Of a DNA stretch of 64,000 bases, positions 61,601 to 64,000 are shown piece after piece. Made by a program: the position numbers and the translations under genes. The stretch spans positions 372,001 to 436,000 of the forward strand of contig NZ_RPHB01000003.1 in NCBI RefSeq assembly GCF_019343195.1. Reading direction: 5' to 3'. How positions within the stretch are numbered: position 1 is the first letter of the stretch; the number at the start of each line of letters is the position of its first letter. The DNA comes from Arthrospiribacter ruber (GTDB lineage Bacteria; Bacteroidota; Bacteroidia; Cytophagales; Cyclobacteriaceae). The notes under the pieces were generated by a model, which searched no databases, was not told the DNA's origin, and worked only from the letters and a program-made list of their open reading frames with translations.

Positions 61601-62132
61601 TCTGACTGTGGATGTAGGTTTCGTCCCATGTTTCAAAGACACCTACTCCTTCCATAATAGGATGATCAGGAGCAATGATATCCACTGTAAAATCGCCGGT
61701 GCCATGGGATTTGAACTGTCCGCCGACTGCCTGTACATACCAGTCCGAATTTCTGAAGCAAAAAGAAGCAGAATGGATGGGTATAAAACCTTTTCCACTC
61801 TGTACAAATTTTTTCAATGCCGCTTCCTGAGAAGGAGTGATATGGTCATGATTGGCATAAATGGCGACCCCATCATAATGCATAAGGTTGTCGTCATTGA
61901 GGTCATCCGGATCAGATGTATAGGTGAAGTTGATTCCTTTTTGAAAGAGAGGCCGTGCCAGATAAGGCAGGAGCTTTTCAGAATCATGGTGCTTGCTGTC
62001 ATGACCTAGGAAAAGGATTTCAGCTCTTCTTGGTTCATCTTTTAGAAAGCTTTGTTTTTTTTCGGTACCACAACCGATCAGTGTGAGGGCAATCAGCAGG
62101 AACATTCCGGCTGTTTTGATGGACTTTGTCAT
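58620..62132 (-). CDS. Large multidomain lipoprotein: ThuA, PVC-type beta-propeller, HEAT, LamG-like, cupredoxin
   Basis: 1170 aa. Lipobox LIGC with Cys21 gives a surface or periplasmic lipoprotein. Domains in order: ThuA-type glutaminase-like domain (about 36-240; AEILFLGHDSKHHDSEKLLPYL, IPIHSASFCF); a PVC-type heme-binding N-terminal/propeller domain (about 270-650; VPVGFELQLFASEP, EDTNGDGKADKITVFAEGLNIP); HEAT-like helices (about 660-870); a LamG-like jellyroll region; a C-terminal azurin-like cupredoxin with Cu ligands in QHNLLIG and CTVPGHWSIM. First gene of an operon with an isomerase and a Gfo/Idh enzyme, opposite an AraC regulator. Confidence 0.85.
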   Translation of the reverse strand: MTKSIKTAGMFLLIALTLIGCGTEKKQSFLKDEPRRAEILFLGHDSKHHDSEKLLPYLARPLFQKGINFTYTSDPDDLNDDNLMHYDGVAIYANHDHITPSQEAALKKFVQSGKGFIPIHSASFCFRNSDWYVQAVGGQFKSHGTGDFTVDIIAPDHPIMEGVGVFETWDETYIHSQINPDMTVLMEREEDGHREPWTWIRNEGEGRVFYTAYGHDERTWSKPEFHTLLTNGILWAIGDKAADLVASFDIPQPEFRDAEIPNYERRDPAPRFQLPLSPEESMKLVQVPVGFELQLFASEPDIVNPMAMCWDEKGRLYVIETEDYPNEVRQEGGNDRIKILEDTNGDGKADKITVFAEGLNIPTSLVAVNGGILISMAPDFIFLKDTNGDGKADLRETVITGWGKSDTHAGPSNLKYGFDNKIWGVLGYAGFKGEVDGKEFSFSQGIYRFDPDWKNMEYMGSTSNNTWGLGFTEDFNVFISTANGQHSAFLAMSNEYIKRPISGGMNNAVYGIDGHYDMPHLTPALRQVDFHGGYTAAAGHNFYTARNFPKQYWNRIAFVAEPTGRVLHNAIIEKEGSGFKEKNGFNILASSDEWFSPVHAEVGPDGALWVADWYNFIIQHNPTPKGFENGPGNAYINPLRDAKHGRIYRLVYKGNDDYKSMSLSPDKNKDLIAGLKSDNMFWRLTAQRLIVENQNTSIVKDLYKLIEDRKTDELGLNTPAIHALWTLHGLGKLDGSDRGSIQVVQKALNHPSAGVRKAAVDVLPATEESVKKIEASKIHQDTDLNVRKAAFQKIALIKDSKSTAEFLFTASKDESNAQDSYLRQVIFAGVLNNPSYFEERLAELMPRGKADSVLTLTDRIAKSLVEEEYNLDRRAPIAFPPSIKGKEIHIRAELAKGPDGLEGVIVAQGNKQNGYVLYAKDDVLNWVIKQDGRSFKVATPKGLQSGLFAVYANLLKDGKMELFIAGEKIGETKTKGLFPEDLDPSYVRVGNDYGGENQVGDYQGASWLRGRMARESFISFINPELELDRPTAAEDEGEKPSITRENAVIVKVGVIPHEMKYDVSSFKVKAGQPVIIDFENRDFMQHNLLIGKVGSLEKLGKAADEMARDPRGVEKHYIPEIPEIIASSKLVDPDNMESLMFIAPTTPGEYPFVCTVPGHWSIMNGKMIVE

Positions 62133-62274
62133 TTGGGGTTTTTCAGTTAATCATTTGAGAACCTTAATTTCAGCCTTTTTACCTTCTTATTCTCCCTGTT
62201 TTTTGATGGATTATGACTGTATTTTGATATGTTTTCGATTTAAAGTGATTATTTTGGATAAAATTAGCTAAGTA

Positions 62275-63150
62275 ATGAAGCATCCATTACAGAAATCAAG
62301 GATTCCGGAAAGCAGGGCATTCCTAGTAAAAGAACTCAAAGCCCCCTATTTTGACAAGGACTGGCACTTTCATCCTGAATATCAATTGTTTTGGGTGATG
62401 AAGGGAAAAGGGACCAGGTTTATAGGTGATCAGATGAAGCCTTTTAAGGAAGGAGATCTGGTCCTGACCGGGCCAAACCTTCCACATTTATGGAGAAATG
62501 ACCAAGAGTATTTTGACAAATCATCCGGTCTGGAGACTCAAGGGATTGTGGTATATTTTCCTGATGATTTTCTGGGGGATACCCTTTGGGCAAAAGAGGA
62601 GTTTGAGGATGTCAGAAATTTGTTGTTGCGTTCTGCCAGAGGATTGGAGATCCATGGGAAGACCAACCGAAGGATTCAAGTGATGATGAAAGAATTGATC
62701 CGGGAAAGAGGAGCAAAAGGGATGGCCAAATTTTTGGAGATTTTGGACACCATTGCGCATTCGGAGGAATGTGAGGCGATTACCGCAGCCGGTTACATCA
62801 ATACCAATAAAGAGTCCGAAAAGGACAGAATGAGTCAGGTGTATGAATTTGTGATGGAAAATTTCAGACAGAAAATCCTGCTGGCAGAAGTAGCCGCCAT
62901 AGCCAATATGACCGAGAGTGCTTTTAGCCGGTACTTTACATCGAGGATGAACAAGTCCTTTTCAGAATTTTTAGCAGATGTGAGGATTGGGCATGCTTGT
63001 AAGCTGCTGCATGAAGCAGAAGCCAGTATCAGTCAGGTATCCTATGAGAGCGGTTTTCAGACCCTTTCCAATTTCAATAGGCAATTTAAGGAAAGGATGG
63101 GAGTGACACCGATGGTGTATAGAAGGGATTATTTGAAGACATTTAGTTAA
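62275..63150 (+). CDS. AraC-family transcriptional regulator with cupin sensor
   Basis: 291 aa. N-terminal cupin-type sensor (WHFHPEYQLFWVMKGKGTRFIGDQ, GDLVLTGPNLPHLW) and a C-terminal pair of HTH motifs (ILLAEVAAIANMTESAFSRYF; ISQVSYESGFQTLSNFNRQFKERMGVTP). This sensor/HTH layout regulates sugar or aromatic-compound operons. It is divergent from the ThuA lipoprotein operon across 142 bp, so it is the probable regulator of those genes. The ligand is unknown. Confidence 0.9.
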   Translation: MKHPLQKSRIPESRAFLVKELKAPYFDKDWHFHPEYQLFWVMKGKGTRFIGDQMKPFKEGDLVLTGPNLPHLWRNDQEYFDKSSGLETQGIVVYFPDDFLGDTLWAKEEFEDVRNLLLRSARGLEIHGKTNRRIQVMMKELIRERGAKGMAKFLEILDTIAHSEECEAITAAGYINTNKESEKDRMSQVYEFVMENFRQKILLAEVAAIANMTESAFSRYFTSRMNKSFSEFLADVRIGHACKLLHEAEASISQVSYESGFQTLSNFNRQFKERMGVTPMVYRRDYLKTFS

Positions 63151-63156
63151 AATACC

Positions 63157-63285
63157 TGCTTTGTCGGGTTAGAAAATGACAAGAAAAAACCTGCCAGGTT
63201 GTTTTTTTGAAATGATAAAAAACATATCTGTTTGGGCTTATAAACCTGGCAGGTTTGACCTAGTTTGCTAATTTGACAAAGTAGG
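63157..63285. repeat. Hairpin-like inverted-repeat element, about 125 bp
   Basis: A 14-bp perfect pair AAACCTGCCAGGTT (63186-63199) and AACCTGGCAGGTTT (63242-63255) sits inside outer arms CTTTGTCGGGTTAG and CTAATTTGACAAAG (11/14 complementary). No reading frame. Looks like a small non-autonomous repeat, directly after the AraC stop. Confidence 0.45.
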
Positions 63286-63378
63286 AATAGAAATTTTGAT
63301 TATGCACTTAGACCCGAAAGCACAAAGAAATCACAACGAGAAATAATGTTTTTAACCCGCTAGAGCACCAACATAAAT

Positions 63379-63404
63379 CTCGGTTAGTGGAGACACTAAC
63401 CGAG
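63379..63404. repeat. REP-like hairpin 1 with GAGA tetraloop
   Basis: CTCGGTTAGTG / CACTAACCGAG perfect 11-bp stem around a GAGA loop (GNRA type). Confidence 0.6.
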
Positions 63405-63428
63405 GCAGGGAAATCAGATAATCCTATC

Positions 63429-63452
63429 CTGGCCGCATTATTTCAGGCCAGA
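63429..63452. repeat. Short hairpin between the two GAGA hairpins
   Basis: CTGGCC / GGCCAG stem around a loop of about 12 nt. Part of the same hairpin cluster; the 400-bp gap 63151-63551 otherwise holds no gene. Confidence 0.35.
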
Positions 63453-63470
63453 TATTAGCCAAACTTGAGC

Positions 63471-63492
63471 CTGTTGGTGGAGACACCAACAG
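63471..63492. repeat. REP-like hairpin 2 with GAGA tetraloop
   Basis: CTGTTGGTG / CACCAACAG perfect 9-bp stem around GAGA. Same G-T-G/GAGA/C-A-C closing as hairpin 1. Confidence 0.6.
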
Positions 63493-63551
63493 AGGTAGAA
63501 ACACTGAGGACTATGTGAAAACTTTGTGGCCTTGAGTCTCTGTAATAAACA

Positions 63552-64000
63552 TTAATCAGCAGTTCCTGATTTGATCAATGAGCCAAAGAAGATGGCATTG
63601 AGGTACAGTTTGTTGGTGCCTAGCCAAATAGCTCTGAAGTTGGGACTATCCACAAAAGCTATTACTTTTCCTTGCCCTAAGGTCTTCACTTGCAGTGCAG
63701 CTGAGCCTTTGGCAAATTCAAGGTTTTCGGGATGGATATATCCGCTGGCCAGAGGATTCTCTGTATATATGAGTGGATTGGAATATGGGTTTTCCGCTGG
63801 TTTAAGGTATTGGTTGTCATTTCTGAAGCTGAAAATTTCAGACTTAGAATATCCGTATCCCAGTGGATGGGTAGTATCCAATTTAGCATTGAAAATGCTT
63901 CCTCTGGTGAGTCTAGCTCCCGTGTTTTTGACAAAGTCCTCGTAAGGCTTTACTTCTTTTTTGTTTTCCTCATCTTCTTTTCTAAAATCGAAAGAGACAA
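63552..64000 (-). CDS. Large M14 carboxypeptidase, C-terminal part (5' end outside window)
   Basis: Minus-strand frame from the stop at 63552 to the window edge, about 149 codons, with no start inside. It is clearly homologous to the C-terminus of the M14 protein at 53824: FNAKLDTTHPLGYGYSK, YSNPLIYTENPLASGYIHPENLE and GQGKVIAFVDSPNFRAIWLGTNKLYLNAIFFG line up with that gene's FNAKLDITHPIGYGYTK and following. The catalytic half lies outside. The identity is that of a paralog of the same family, roughly half of residues equal by eye. Confidence 0.85.
   Translation of the reverse strand, partial: VSFDFRKEDEENKKEVKPYEDFVKNTGARLTRGSIFNAKLDTTHPLGYGYSKSEIFSFRNDNQYLKPAENPYSNPLIYTENPLASGYIHPENLEFAKGSAALQVKTLGQGKVIAFVDSPNFRAIWLGTNKLYLNAIFFGSLIKSGTAD

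Noticed and set aside
1-64000. tRNA, rRNA, CRISPR array, prophage, complete insertion sequence
   Set aside because: No cloverleaf, rRNA signature, regular spaced repeats, structural phage gene or transposase was found anywhere in the window.

Overview
The window reads as chromosome of a Bacteroidota bacterium, most likely order Cytophagales (Cyclobacteriaceae or a close relative). The grounds are the gene families (SusC/FadL-type outer-membrane proteins, DUF4783, DUF3050, PnuC with a TPP-riboswitch TonB receptor, two type III pantothenate kinases, large M14 and M16 peptidases), the lack of Shine-Dalgarno-like starts, and promoters of the Bacteroidota form TTTG-N18-TAnnTTTG. About 55 protein genes are supported. 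I see no tRNA, rRNA, CRISPR array, intact insertion sequence or prophage.

Layout. 1-8987: envelope and housekeeping genes, mostly on the minus strand (AsmA-like protein cut by the window edge, inositol monophosphatase, rsmI, pterin dehydratase, PpiD/SurA-like chaperone, CNNM/CorC protein, LptC). 9100-12405: TPR protein, outer-membrane barrel and CoaX. 12526-16577: anmK, glutamate dehydrogenase and NhaD on the plus strand, followed by a 263-bp MITE-like element. 16952-22398: a lipoprotein, gpmI, DUF4783, nadC, then the amt/PII nitrogen pair. 22693-29206: nucleotidyltransferase, DoxX, recF, pdhA, TPR, ribH, lysC. 29240-36357: an ATPase remnant, M14 peptidase, ABC exporter, DUF3050, dehydratase and an M23 protein without signal peptide. 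37123-40838: a second CoaX, an acetyltransferase, an Xre/RES toxin-antitoxin pair, an SDR and two unknown genes. 40876-45980: vitamin uptake, with a TPP riboswitch ahead of a TonB receptor and a PnuC/NadR-like pair nearby. 46023-48842: M16 peptidase. 48865-50722: an AT-rich island. 50855-52250: a CLC-F type fluoride exporter under a fluoride riboswitch. 52349-56385: SDR, two tiny membrane proteins and a large M14 peptidase. 56618-63150: a three-gene sugar or polyol operon with a divergent AraC regulator. 63151-64000: hairpin-rich repeats and the 3' end of a second M14 peptidase.

The most interesting locus is the AT-rich island at 48865-50722. Three tightly coupled genes (50449 to 49063, minus strand) have the order toxin, HTH antitoxin with a long C-terminal tail, SecB-like chaperone. 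This is the layout of toxin-antitoxin-chaperone (TAC) modules such as higB1-higA1-Rv1957 of Mycobacterium tuberculosis. Broken genes lie on both sides: an HsdR-like N-terminal fragment and a truncated DUF3037 gene, so this looks like a worn defence or addiction island. Other points of interest are the fluoride riboswitch/CLC-F pair, the TPP riboswitch with PnuC and NadR-like genes, the ThuA/PVC/HEAT/cupredoxin fusion lipoprotein, the Gfo/Idh enzyme lacking the usual Glu-Lys-Pro motif, the MITE-like element, and the paired GAGA-loop hairpins near the right end.
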